64,000 nucleotides of DNA, taken from assembly GCA_963785755.1 (NCBI GenBank), contig CAWAXG010000047.1, positions 1 through 64,000 of the forward strand, written 5' to 3'. The translations under genes and the position numbers were made by a program. The stretch's first letter is position 1. Each line of letters begins with the position of its first letter. The DNA comes from JACCXG01 sp963785755. Lineage in GTDB: Bacteria > Acidobacteriota > Vicinamibacteria > Vicinamibacterales > 2-12-FULL-66-21. Below the pieces are notes generated by a model. The model ran no database searches. It saw only the letters and a list, made by a program, of their open reading frames with translations, and had not been told where the DNA came from. Shown here piece by piece: positions 51,524 through 61,378 of the stretch.

Positions 51524-54041
51524 CGACGTCCAAGCGCCTCAACTGGCTCCGAACTCGGCGCCTATCGCCTGGAATCTCTTCTCGGCGCAGGCGGCATGGG
51601 CGAAGTGTACCGGGCGAAAGATGTTCGTCTGGGCCGATGGGTGGCGATCAAGGTCCTGCTTCCACAGATCTCCGCAGATGTCGAAGCGCGACGGCGTTTC
51701 GAACGCGAAGCCCGCGCCATCGCGAATCTGAACCATCCGAACATCTGTACGCTGCACGACATCGGATCGGAGGATGGCGTTGACTACCTCGTGATGGAGT
51801 ACTGAGGGCGACACGCTGGCCGGATTGGTGGCCACGCGCCGCCTGCCAATGGACCGTGTTCTTGGTTACGGCATGGCGATCGCCAGCGCGCTCGCCGCGG
51901 CCCACAAGCAGTGCATCGTTCATCGCGACCTGAAGCCAGGAAACATCATTCTGACCAAGTCCGGTGTCAAGGTCCTCGATTTTGGCTTGGCCAAGTTTCT
52001 CGACGCCAGCGCGGTAGTCCTGAACGACGAGACGTTGGCAGCTGAACCGATGGTACTCGGTACTCCTGCCTACATGGCGCCAGAGCAACGAGCCGGCAAG
52101 GAATGCGACGCGCGAACGGACATCTACGCTTTCGGTCTTCTCCTCGCAGAAATGGCGACCGGACGGAGGCGCATGTCCGCGTTCGAGGCGTTGCCTTCAG
52201 GCCTGCCGCCGCAGTTCGCCTTCGTCGTCGAACGCTGCCTCGCACCCGACCCGATGATCGGTGGCAATCGTGCGCCGATGTTCGACTGGCGCTGGAATGC
52301 ATCGCAACGGCGGAGGCGCAGTTTCACCATGCGGCGGCCCAGCCACCCGAGTTGCCGCTCTCACGGTTGAGTGTTGATCTGGGCCGGAATGCCGTGCCGG
52401 GTTTGCGAACGACCGCCACGCTGTCGCCTGATGCAAGGAGAATTGTGTTTCTTGCGCGCGGCTCTGACGGCAAGCAGCGGTTGGCCACACGGCTCCTGGC
52501 GGAAGCGCAGACGACACTACTCAAGGGTACTGAGAACGCGCAGGATCCGTTCTTCTCGCCGGATGGCAAGTGGCTCGGGTTCTTCGCCAACTACAGGCTC
52601 AAACGGGTCTCGATTGAAGGCGGCGCACCCGTGACCGTCTGTGAGGCTCCGAACGATCGCGGCGCCAGTTGGACCGACGACGAGACCATCGTCCTCGCGC
52701 CCCATATCTTCGGCGGCCTCCTGCGCGTTAACGCCGCGGGAGGGGCCCCCGAACCATTGACATCGCTGGCAGATGGCGAGGCGTCGCATGCTTGGCCACA
52801 AGTGATTGCCGGGCGGCAGGCGGTGCTCTTTACGGGCGGCCCTGCCGATGCGCCGAACGTACAGGTCTTGTCTCTTTCAACTCGCGAGACGAAAGTCGTC
52901 ATTCCCGTCGGGCTATTGCGGCCGGTATGTTCCCTCGGGACACGTCATCTACGTCCACAGGAATACGCTCTTCGCCGTGCGATTCGACATCGACACGCTC
53001 GAAACCCGCGGTGTGCCCGTGCCGATCGTAGACGACGTCGCGGATGATGTCACCGACCGAACAGGGCATTTCGACTTCGCGAATGACGGAACGCTCGTCT
53101 ACTTGAGCCGTGACGCTGTGACTTCGGACCGCACCATCGCGTGGATGGACAGATCGGGTCAAGTCGAGAAGCTGCTCGAAGCACCTGGGCGCTATGCGTA
53201 TCTCTTCCCTTCACCGGATGGACGGAAGCTCGCGTTTGTATCGGGACAGGATATTTGGGTGCTGGACTTGAAACGCGGCCGGCCATCCCGCGTGTCCTTC
53301 AACACTCTTGGGAACCAATGGCCGGTATGGGCGCCCGACAGTGCGCACCTGGTGTTCAGCGCGCAGAACCGGAGCGGCAGCGGCCGCTCGCTCTGGTGGC
53401 TTCGCGCGGATGGTGCCGAAGAGCCGCAACTGCTCCTGGAAAGCGCCGATGAATTGCATCCATCATCAGTCTCGCCAGATGGCACACACGTGGCAATCCA
53501 TCGGCGCAGCTCGGAAACTCTCTACGACATCTGGATGCTATCTCTCGACTGCTCTGATCCGGAGCGCCCGAAGGCAGGGACATTCGAGGTGTTTCTGCGC
53601 ACTCCGGTGAATGAGTGGGGCGCAGTGTTCTCGCCGGATGGTCGGTGGGTGGCGTACTACTCGGAGGAGTCAGGTACGGGCGACATTTACGTCCGGCCAT
53701 TTCGGGGCCGGGGGGGACCATGGCTCGTATCGAGCGGCGGCATCGCCGGGACGCTGGCTCACTGGCCCAGCGGCGGTCGAGCGCTGTACTACCTCAGTAC
53801 CGATCGACACATCATGGAGGTGACATACACGGAGGAAGGCAACTCATTTGTCGCTGACGAACCGCAGCGCTGGTCGGAAGCGACCCTGCCGTTCGCGGCG
53901 TTCAATGTCAGCCCGGATACCACACGGGCGATCATCGCGGCCCCTGCGGACCCTCTGGACGCCCGCCACACGCTGCACGTGACTTTTCTCCTGAATCTGT
54001 TCGACGAGCTTCGCCGGCGCGCGCCGTCAGCGGTTCAGTGA
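51524..54041 (+). pseudogene. Second Hanks kinase-PD40 gene, several frame breaks, no membrane span
   Basis: The same architecture as the 13.5-16.4 kb gene but more damaged. The start is unclear (MASTPPERD in one frame; TGSELGAYRLESLLGAGGMG in another). Kinase motifs: GAGGMGEVYRAKD, VAIKVLLP, then a break near 51806; HRDLKPGN, LDFGLAK and MAPEQRAG; a break near 52253 (DPDDRWQSCADVRLALECI in the new frame); a propeller with SPDARRIVFLARGSDGKQRL and SPDGKWLGFFANY; a break near 52910; then SPDGRKLAFVSGQDIWVLDL, SPDGRWVAYYSEESGTGDIY and the end LNLFDELRRRAP. The usual transmembrane linker is missing. It is likely a pseudogene, though some breaks could be errors. Confidence 0.7.
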
Positions 54042-54081
54042 CAGGAACGATCAGTTCCAGCGCGTCTGCGGGCTGCGTCTT

Positions 54082-54624
54082 TCACGTCTGCGTCGACTGC
54101 TGTGCTGTTACACCGAATCGTGCCTCCCTCTCGCGTGTCAGGTGCGGCACGATGCCGAGTTGCCGCTCGATCAACATCAGCTGTCCGCGGTGATGCATTT
54201 CGTGCTCTTTGATCGAGAGGAGCATTTCGAAACGGCTCTTGGTCGACTGGCCGCCTGGCATCGAGACGCTCTCAGCTAACGCACCCTCGCTCAGGCGCTC
54301 GAGAAACGATGCGAACACGTCGGCCGAGCGCTGCAGCATATCGATAATCTCCGCCTTCGTGCGCGGTACTTGCTCTTCGGCCCTATCCTTCATGAATCGT
54401 CCTGGAAAATCGTAGCCTTCCAGCGATGCCACGCGCTGGCTGTGCAATTCCTGCTGCCACGAGGGCGATACGGCGAGGTGGATCAGCAGTTGCGAAACCG
54501 TGCGGGTTTCTGGCGCTGCGCTGAAGGTGTATTTGTCCTCTGGAATATCCTGCGCAATTGCGATTGTGTTTTTTCGTACGGTGCGAAACGCATCGGCGAG
54601 ATGCTGGACTCCGTAGTACGTCAT
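54082..54624 (-). CDS. DinB-family protein
   Basis: A 180-residue four-helix-bundle DinB protein. GAGGAGGAGCG precedes the ATG. The metal ligands are the His in QLLIHLAVSPSWQQ and the two of LSIKEHEMHHRGQLMLIERQ (HxxxH pattern), all present. DinB proteins act as thiol-dependent metalloenzymes, for example bacillithiol transferases or hydrolases; the substrate here is unknown. It is convergent with the broken kinase gene. Confidence 0.85.
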   Translation of the reverse strand: MTYYGVQHLADAFRTVRKNTIAIAQDIPEDKYTFSAAPETRTVSQLLIHLAVSPSWQQELHSQRVASLEGYDFPGRFMKDRAEEQVPRTKAEIIDMLQRSADVFASFLERLSEGALAESVSMPGGQSTKSRFEMLLSIKEHEMHHRGQLMLIERQLGIVPHLTREREARFGVTAQQSTQT

Positions 54625-54781
54625 CGCTCCTCCTCACGCCCGAGTGCGTCACGAAACAACAAGATGCGACTATACAGGTACCGCGGCGTGTGAGCACGCG
54701 GTCCCACGAGAAACGCGGGGCGGATTCTACTCCGAGGGGCGATCTCCGTCGGCACACACGAGCAGAGGGCTACTCACTTAG

Positions 54782-54895
54782 GCGCTCAGCAACTTCGATC
54801 CGGCCTGCTCGATGTGTCACACCAACTTCGGCCCCATGAACAACGCGCAATGGGTCGGCGCGCTGATGCTTCGTGTGCCAATCGCCGACAAGTGA
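54782..54895 (+). pseudogene. Orphan C-terminal fragment of a c-type cytochrome
   Basis: After a stop at 54779-54781 the frame reads ALSNFDPACSMCHTNFGP and ends MLRVPIADK with stop at 54893-54895. CSMCH is a haem-attachment motif. No start, signal or upstream part can be found, so it is a remnant. It shares the window with other cytochrome scraps near 3580. Confidence 0.4.
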
Positions 54896-54926
54896 GGGAC
54901 GAGGCCGCAGTGCTGATTCGCGGCCA

Positions 54927-56006
54927 TCAACCGGTGTAACCACGGTCCCGCGCAAAGACGATGGCCTGCGCGCGGGACCACACGCCGAGCTTGTCGAAGA
55001 TGTTCGAGGCGTGGTTGCGAACGGTCTTTTCGCTGATCTCCAGCCGCTCGGCGATCTCCGCGTTGCCCAGCCCCTCGGCCATCAACGTCAGCACCTGCCG
55101 CTCGCGAGCCGACAGCGCGGCGAAGACCGAATCGTTCGTCGCCGGCTGCTCCTGTTCCACGAAGGCAAGCACCTCCTCCTGGAAGCGCTGCCACGCCGGT
55201 TCGTGCTCGAGCAGCACGTGATTGCGCGAGTCGAGCTCGACGAAGTGCGCTCCCTGGATGCTGCTCGCCAGCAGGCGTCCTTCCGCGACGGAACGACTTC
55301 GTCACCGCGCGCGTGCATGACCAGTGTCGGCGTGCGTACATCCCCGAGTGATGCGGAGATGTCCATCACGGCGCGGGCTTCCATCAGCGTCGCCGCTATC
55401 TCGGCGGACGTCGTCTTGAGGCAGAGCTCGTTGAACCACTGGAGCTGCTCCGGGCTGCCGCCGGGAATGAAGCGCGACGTGAAGACCTGACGGAAGGTCG
55501 GGTTGTCATTTCCCCAGTCGGCGCGCGCAAGGTCGACCATCGCCTGGTAGGCGCGCTCCCTCACCGGTGTCCCCCGCCGCAGCGCTCCACGTGCATAGCC
55601 GCCATACAGAATCATCCTGGCGACGCGCTCCGGCCGACGGATCGCGTACATGATGCAGGCCACTGCCCCTTGTGAGATTCCAAGCAGCGTCACCGGCTCC
55701 GCTGGTTTCGCCGCGTCGATGATCGATGCCAGATCGTCGGTCCACCCCTCGATGGTCAGCTGCTGGCCGTTCCACTCGCTCATCCCGCAGCCCCGCTCGT
55801 CGTGGCGCACGAAGCGGAAGTGCGCCGAGAAGAACTGCATCCAGTGTCTCCAGACGGGGCTTTCCCACTCGGTACTCGAGATGGGTGAGCCAATTGGCCG
55901 CTTTGACGAGGACCGGACCGGACCCGGATTCCGCCCAGGCCAGCCGGGTTCCGTCTGACGCAGTCAGGTATTGGATGTGCTGGCGAAACTTCGCCGGAGT
56001 GCTCAT
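54927..56006 (-). CDS. Alpha/beta-hydrolase fused to LuxR-type HTH, two frame breaks
   Basis: One gene of about 360 residues. Residues 1-270 are an alpha/beta hydrolase: QYLTASDGTRLAWAESGSGP, nucleophile Ser in LLGISQGAVACIMYA, Asp in LVMHARGDEVVP and His in DSRNHVLLEH. The C-terminal 65 residues are a LuxR HTH: ALSARERQVLTLMAEGLGNA, EIAERLEISEKTVRNHASNI and FDKLGVWSR. An extra C near 55878 and a break near 55288 interrupt the frame; the corrected reading gives EWESPVWRHWMQFF and AEGRLLASSIQGAHFVELDS. Such fusions are known; a small-molecule-responsive regulator is likely. Confidence 0.78.
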
Positions 56007-56124
56007 GGCGTGACCGGGACATTTGTCTCACACCCGAAGCCCCGCTGCCAGCCAGATCGGGACAAAGCGCCGATACCCTCCGGGCCGCCGCGGCGGCATT
56101 CTCTCTATCACCAGGAGGGAATGC

Positions 56125-57429
56125 ATGTTGAAACGAACACTGTTCTTCACCTACGGCGTGGCTGCGTATCTCGCCTTCGTCGCCACGTTTCTCTACGCAA
56201 TCGCATTCGTCGGCGGCTTCGCCGTACCGAGGCGGCTCGACGGCCCGCTGCAGACGACGTTGCCTGCCGCGCTCGCCATCGACTGCCTGCTGCTGACCAT
56301 TTTTGCCGTGCAGCACAGCGTCATGGCACGCCGCTGGTTCAAGGAGCGATGGGCGCAAATCATCCCGTGGACGATCGAACGCTCGACGTATGTGCTGTGC
56401 GCCAGCCTTGCCCTGCTCCTGCTGTTCTGGCAGTGGCGTCCCATCGGCGTGCAGATCTGGTACGTGGAGAACGCCACCGCGCGACTCTTGCTCTGGACGC
56501 TGTTCGCCGCAGGCTGGGCGACGGTGCTGATCGTGACGTGTCTCATCAACCATTTCGATCTGTTCGGCGTGCGTCAGGTATGGCTGCCGTTGATCGGACG
56601 GCCTTACACCAAGGTGTCCTTCCGCACTCCCACGCTCTACCGGTTCGTCCGCCATCCCCTCTACTTCGGGTTCCTGCTCGCGTTCTGGATGACCCCGTCG
56701 ATGACGCTGGCGCATCTCGTCTTCGCGCTGGCCACGACGGCCTACATCATTCTCGCCATTCAGTTCGAGGAGCGCGATCTGGTGCACGAGCACGGCGCTG
56801 CCTACCAGGAGTACCGCCGCCAGGTGCCGATGCTGCTCCCGACGGGCAGAAGGGCGCGGCGTGTCCCGGTCACCAAGGGAAAAGCCGGCGCGGCAACGGC
56901 TGCCGGCCTGCTCGTGCTCCTGAGCAGCTCGCCAATTCGCGTGCTGGCGGAACAGCAGCATTCGCATACGAGCAACGCCAGCGCACTCGTCACGATCGTC
57001 AAGGAAGCCACCGAGCGCTTCAAGGACGTGGCGCTCGCCGAAGACGCCGGTTACGGTCTTCAGTTCGGTTGCGTCTCAGGGCCTGACTGGGGGGCGATGG
57101 GTCTGCACTACGTGAACTTCCCGCTGGTCCTCGACGGCGAGCTGGATGCGACGCGGCCCGAGATCGTGATCTACGAGCCGCTGCCGAACGGGCGGCTGCA
57201 GCTGATCGGCGCGGATTATCTCGTTCTCGCCGACGCATGGCACGCCAGGCATCCCGAGCCGCCGCAGCTGATGGGACAGCTCCTTCACCTGTTCGAGGCA
57301 CCGAACCGGTTCGGGCTGCCGGCGTTCTACACCCTGCACGTCTGGGCCTGGAAGGACAACCCGACTGGCACGTTCGTCAACTGGCACAAGAACGTTTCCT
57401 GCGACGCGTTCGGCGGCAGCAGCCACTGA
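56125..57429 (+). CDS. MddA-like methyltransferase fused to an exported domain
   Basis: A fusion of about 434 residues. Residues 1-250 match methanethiol S-methyltransferase (MddA, NnrU/ICMT-like membrane fold): AIDCLLLTIFAVQHSVMARR, INHFDLFGVRQVWLPLIGRP, TPTLYRFVRHPLYFGFLLAF and IQFEERDLVHEHGAAYQEYR. A basic hinge, then a second signal-like segment (AGAATAAGLLVLLSSSPIRV) introduces a secreted-type domain that occurs alone in other bacteria: IVIYEPLPNGRLQLIGADYL, DAWHARHPEPPQLMGQLLHL, LHVWAWKDNPTGTFVNWHK. ATG at 56125 follows AGGAGGG. The fusion may be real or the result of a lost stop. Confidence 0.72.
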   Translation: MLKRTLFFTYGVAAYLAFVATFLYAIAFVGGFAVPRRLDGPLQTTLPAALAIDCLLLTIFAVQHSVMARRWFKERWAQIIPWTIERSTYVLCASLALLLLFWQWRPIGVQIWYVENATARLLLWTLFAAGWATVLIVTCLINHFDLFGVRQVWLPLIGRPYTKVSFRTPTLYRFVRHPLYFGFLLAFWMTPSMTLAHLVFALATTAYIILAIQFEERDLVHEHGAAYQEYRRQVPMLLPTGRRARRVPVTKGKAGAATAAGLLVLLSSSPIRVLAEQQHSHTSNASALVTIVKEATERFKDVALAEDAGYGLQFGCVSGPDWGAMGLHYVNFPLVLDGELDATRPEIVIYEPLPNGRLQLIGADYLVLADAWHARHPEPPQLMGQLLHLFEAPNRFGLPAFYTLHVWAWKDNPTGTFVNWHKNVSCDAFGGSSH

Positions 57430-57673
57430 CGCTCAGCGAGATCGATTGCGACGTGCACCGTGGAAGGGAGAAGGCCAATGCCGAAGTTCACGATCCTGCT
57501 CATGCCGTTTGCGTTCGTCGGTATCCTGGAAACGTGTGACTGGCCTCATCACCTTGCGCGAAAGCTGGGCGTGAGCCGGTCGTCTGATCAAGAGACGGGT
57601 ACTGGCCCGACCGGGGCGGTTCCCTTTCTCCAGCGGCACGGCCACCCGTGCCTGCGGCTGTTTCGCAGAAATG

Positions 57674-60642
57674 TCAGAACACGTACCTCACGCCGAGCTG
57701 CGCCTGGCGCGGGAAACCACCGCCTCCCCGGAGCAGCGTCAGCTCGAGGAACGCCGCGCTCTGCCGTCGGTCCGTGTTGAGGGGGTTTTCGAAGTTCGTC
57801 CGGTTCGTGATGTTGTACACGTCCACGAAGAACTCCAGTGTGTTCTTCGCGATCCGGCGCCGCCACCCGGCTCTGAGATCGACCTGTAAGTAATCGGGCC
57901 CGTACGCCCCGTTGCGCCCACCCGTGTACCTCACGTTCGTCATCGCGTTCGGGGCCGTCCCGCTGTAGGTGCCGGCGGGAAGCGGATCGTTGAGCTCGCC
58001 GTTCTGATCGGCGTCGATGCCGCTGTCGAGAATCGTGAACGGCGCGCCGGTCATGTACCTCACGACAGTAGCCAGCGTCGCTCCACCGGTCTTCGGAATC
58101 TCCGTCCGGGCGCTGATGGACAGGATGTGGCGGCGATCGACTGCCGTCGGGCCCCACACTTTGTCCAGGCGGAGATCGGTCAGGAACTGGTCCGTGTTCC
58201 TGGCGTTCTGGTTCGTGGCCGTGCCTCGTGAGTAGGACAAGGAGTACGACACGCGAGCCGACCAGGCGTCGGCGTAGCGCTTTTCGAGCTGGAGGTTGAT
58301 CGCGTCGTAGACGGATTCGCCGCTGTTCTCGAAGACCCAGACCTGCTGACTGTATGTTTCGCCGAGTACGCCAAACGCATCGACCCTGGTGATGGCGCCC
58401 GTGCGAGTCGTGTCCGCGCGCACCATGGGATTGAGGTTGCGCGAGAGGAACATCTGTTTGTTGGCAATGCGAACGTAGTCGGCATGGACGGCAAGCGACG
58501 ACGGCAGTTCGCGTGCGTAGCCGGCCGTGAACTGATGTGCGAACGGCTGCTTGCGGTTCGGCGAATCGAAGATGACGACCCCGGTGTTCCGCTGACGCGT
58601 CCCTGGCGGAAACCGCTCATTGAGAAGCTCCTGGTCGATGAAGGGACCATTGACCAGGAACGGGTCGGTCGGAAACTGACCGCCGCTCGGGCCCGGGTCA
58701 GCAGTGTCATTTGGAAAGGACGCAACAATGGAGCTCGTGAATTTGGGGAACGCGACTGCGTCCCCGATCGCTCCCAGGAGCGTGCGGTTATAGAAGATCC
58801 CATAGCCCGCGCGCACCAGCGACTTTCCGTCGGCATTCAGCTGACGCGTAAACCCGACGCGCGGCGCAATGTTATTGCGATCGATCGGGTATTTCTGGCC
58901 TGCGCTGAACAGCGGGTTGTCCGTCTCGTCCATCGGAATGATCTCGAGGTCGTAGCGAACCCCGACGTTCAATGTCGCGCGCGCGCCCATCTGCCACTTG
59001 TCCTGCGCGTACAGCTCGAACGTGCGGCTGATGATGGTTGCGTCGTACGCCCCTGGGACGCGGATCGTCAAACGTTCGGGGTAGGTCCTTGGATCGGCAG
59101 GGTCGAACGGCAGATCTCTAAAGAATTTGAAGATGCCGTTTCGGTTGTTCTGCGAGACCTGACGGAGCTCGGTGTAGTTGAATCGCGCTCCGACCTTGAA
59201 ATCGTGGGTCCCTCTCTTACCGGAACGAACCACGAGAAATGATCTTCGATCTGATAATTGGAGTCCCACGGGCCCTGCGCGGCTATCGCGGCCTGGGTCA
59301 CGAAGCTCTGGTGGTCGAGCTGGGGCGGGCAAAGGGCCTGATTGCCGGCATCCTCCTTCCCGAACTCGAATCCCGGTCCAATCGTCGTTCGCGCCCTGAG
59401 CGCGGAAGCATTCGTTGGCCTGCCAGAAGTGCTCCCAGGTCCTCGCCACACGGAACGTGTTGACGCGTGAGTTTCCGAACACGCTCGTCAACGTGCCGAC
59501 CGTCATCTGATCTCGGTCAGTCTCGTCCGCGAAAGTCTCCTGAGTAGAACGCCCTCCGACAATAGGATGCTGAGGCGCGTCCTCGCGCAGCCAGCGGACC
59601 GCCCAGGTGTGGTTCGCGTTGATCTGGTGGTCGAACCGGATGAGCGTGTTCCAGCTCGTGCGATCCTCGGCAATCGAGAAGTTGAGGGAGGGCCTCGTGG
59701 AAAACACACCCGTGCGGTTCGGCTTGTCCACCTGCCGTTCGAGACTGAAGAAGAAATGCGCCTTGTTTCTCACGACTGGACCGCCCAGCACAAAGCCCCA
59801 CTCACGTTTCGCGACCTCCGGCTCAGGGAGGTTCCCCTCTTTTGCAAAGAAGTCTTTCGCGGTCAGGCGATGGCCCGCCACGTGGGCAAACGCCACGCCG
59901 CTGAAGGTGTTGGTCCCCTGCCTGGTGACGACATTGACGATCGCTGCGCCCGCGCGGCCATACTCCGCCCCGTACATGCTGGTCACCACGTGAGATTCCT
60001 GGATCGCCTCGAGCGGCGTGCGCACCTGCGCGCCAAAATTGGCCCCGAAAGCATCGTCCGCGTTGTAACCACCGTCGACCGAGACGTTGTTGCTCTGGCT
60101 GGCCTGGCCACTGGCAACTATCGTGTCGTTCCCCAGCTGGTTGGTTGGCGTGAACTGAATCCCCGGCAGTAGAGCGACGGTCGCAAAATAGCTGCGGTTC
60201 ATGGCGGGGAGCTCGGTCAGCTCGCGAGTCCCGATGTTGCCGCCCACGTCGGTGCTCGCCGCGTCGATCAGAGGCGTGGCACTCGTGACTGTGACGGTTT
60301 CCTGATGCGGTCCAACCTCGAGCGGGAGATTGATGGTCAGCGTCGTACCAAGCTGCAGCACCAACCCGCGCCGCTCGGCCGTCTTGAAACCGCCAAGTTT
60401 AGCGACGACGCGGTAGCGACCGGGAACGAGTTGCGAGGCGAAGTAGGTGCCGTCTGCGCCGCTGGTCGTCTCCCGAAAGGCTCCCGTGTCTTCGTTCGTG
60501 AGGACGATAGCGACGCCGGGTAGCACGCCGCCGTGGGGGTCGACGACGCGCCCGGTGATTTCCGAGGTGCCTTGCGCCGCGGCTGGCGTCGCAACCGGCA
60601 AGCAGGACGACGACCGCCGACCCGAGGAACAGCGTAGGCATT
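57674..60642 (-). CDS. Oar-like TonB-dependent receptor with carboxypeptidase regulatory domain, frame breaks
   Basis: An outer-membrane receptor of about 990 residues. It starts with a signal sequence (MPTLFLGSAVVVLL), but one extra base near 60595 breaks it from PVATPAAAQGTSEITGRVVD. The carboxypeptidase regulatory domain follows (DPHGGVLPGVAIVLTNEDTG), then the plug (ASGQASQSNNVSVDGGYNAD, SMYGAEYGRAGAAIVNVVTR) and the barrel ending RQAQLGVRYVF with terminal Phe. Between about 59220 and 59430 the frame shifts out and back; the other frame gives FEFGKEDAGNQALCPPQLDH. Acidobacteria have many such receptors for glycans, peptides or other large ligands. Confidence 0.8.
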
Positions 60643-60861
60643 GGCAGCCTTCCTGAGGTCAACACGCGCTGGGACACGGGGAGCGCCCAGGCCGCACGGT
60701 GGAGATGGCGCGATTAGACTCTCGCCGCAGCTGAAGATCAAACTCTTTTGAGAGGGCGCTACGCCCAGCCGATACTGCTCAGGTCGCGAAATCGTTAACA
60801 CCGAATCACGCCACGCGTTGGCGGGAGATGTGATTTGCGTCATGCACCAAACCCTCCTCCG

Positions 60862-61143
60862 CGTGGCCACGAAGCGCGACGCCCAGGCGCCGACCGCGAG
60901 CCCGACGACGATCCCGCCACCGATCAAGAACGCCACGCAACCGAGTACGAGACGAATCACCGAGCCTCGCGTCGCGCCGAGCGCCATGCGGATGCCGATC
61001 TCGGTCCGCCGCAGGTTCACCGCATACGACGTCACTCCATAGAGGCCGACGGCCGCCATGAGGAGCGCGAGCGCTCCGAACGATGCCGACAGAATCGCGA
61101 GCAGCCGCTCGCGCTGCAGCGTGTCGGTGACCTGGGGCATCGC
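60862..61143 (-). pseudogene. Fragment of an ADOP/MacB-type permease
   Basis: About 94 residues of the last FtsX domain: QVTDTLQRERLLAILSASFG, LLMAAVGLYGVTSYAVNLRR, TEIGIRMALGATRGSVIRLV. It stops after GAWASRFVA, where the rest of the FtsX tail should follow, and starts within the mosaic repeat. It is a remnant left beside the intact permease gene. Confidence 0.75.
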
Positions 61144-61272
61144 TCGTCCGCGCCGCAGGGCACGGAGGTCGGCAATCACGTCGCGTCCTCCCACCTCTCC
61201 ACCTCGGATGTCGCGGCGGAAAAGCAACCGATCCCTCTCGCTGGTTGGCTCGTCGACTCCCTGAAGTTCGAG
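61135..61272. repeat. Mosaic repeat joining the 5' ends of the M20 and ASCH genes
   Basis: Bases 61135-61206 match 50476-50548 and bases 61206-61272 match 51243-51308, in the same order and direction but lacking the 694 bp between them. Read on the minus strand it encodes a composite MLFRRDI plus GGRDVIADLRAL, the starts of both proteins. Confidence 0.8.
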
Positions 61273-61378
61273 AACGGTTTCCGATCTACGTGGGTGTTCG
61301 CGCTCGGAAGATCGAGCCGATGCGTCCGCTCACCGCGATCGTTGACGAGCTTCATGGCATTTGCAGCCCGTCGCTTGC

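Noticed and set aside
57460..57780. A 106-codon plus-strand frame after the MddA-like fusion
   Set aside because: The beginning is hydrophobic, but the rest runs antisense over the receptor gene's end and has no family features.
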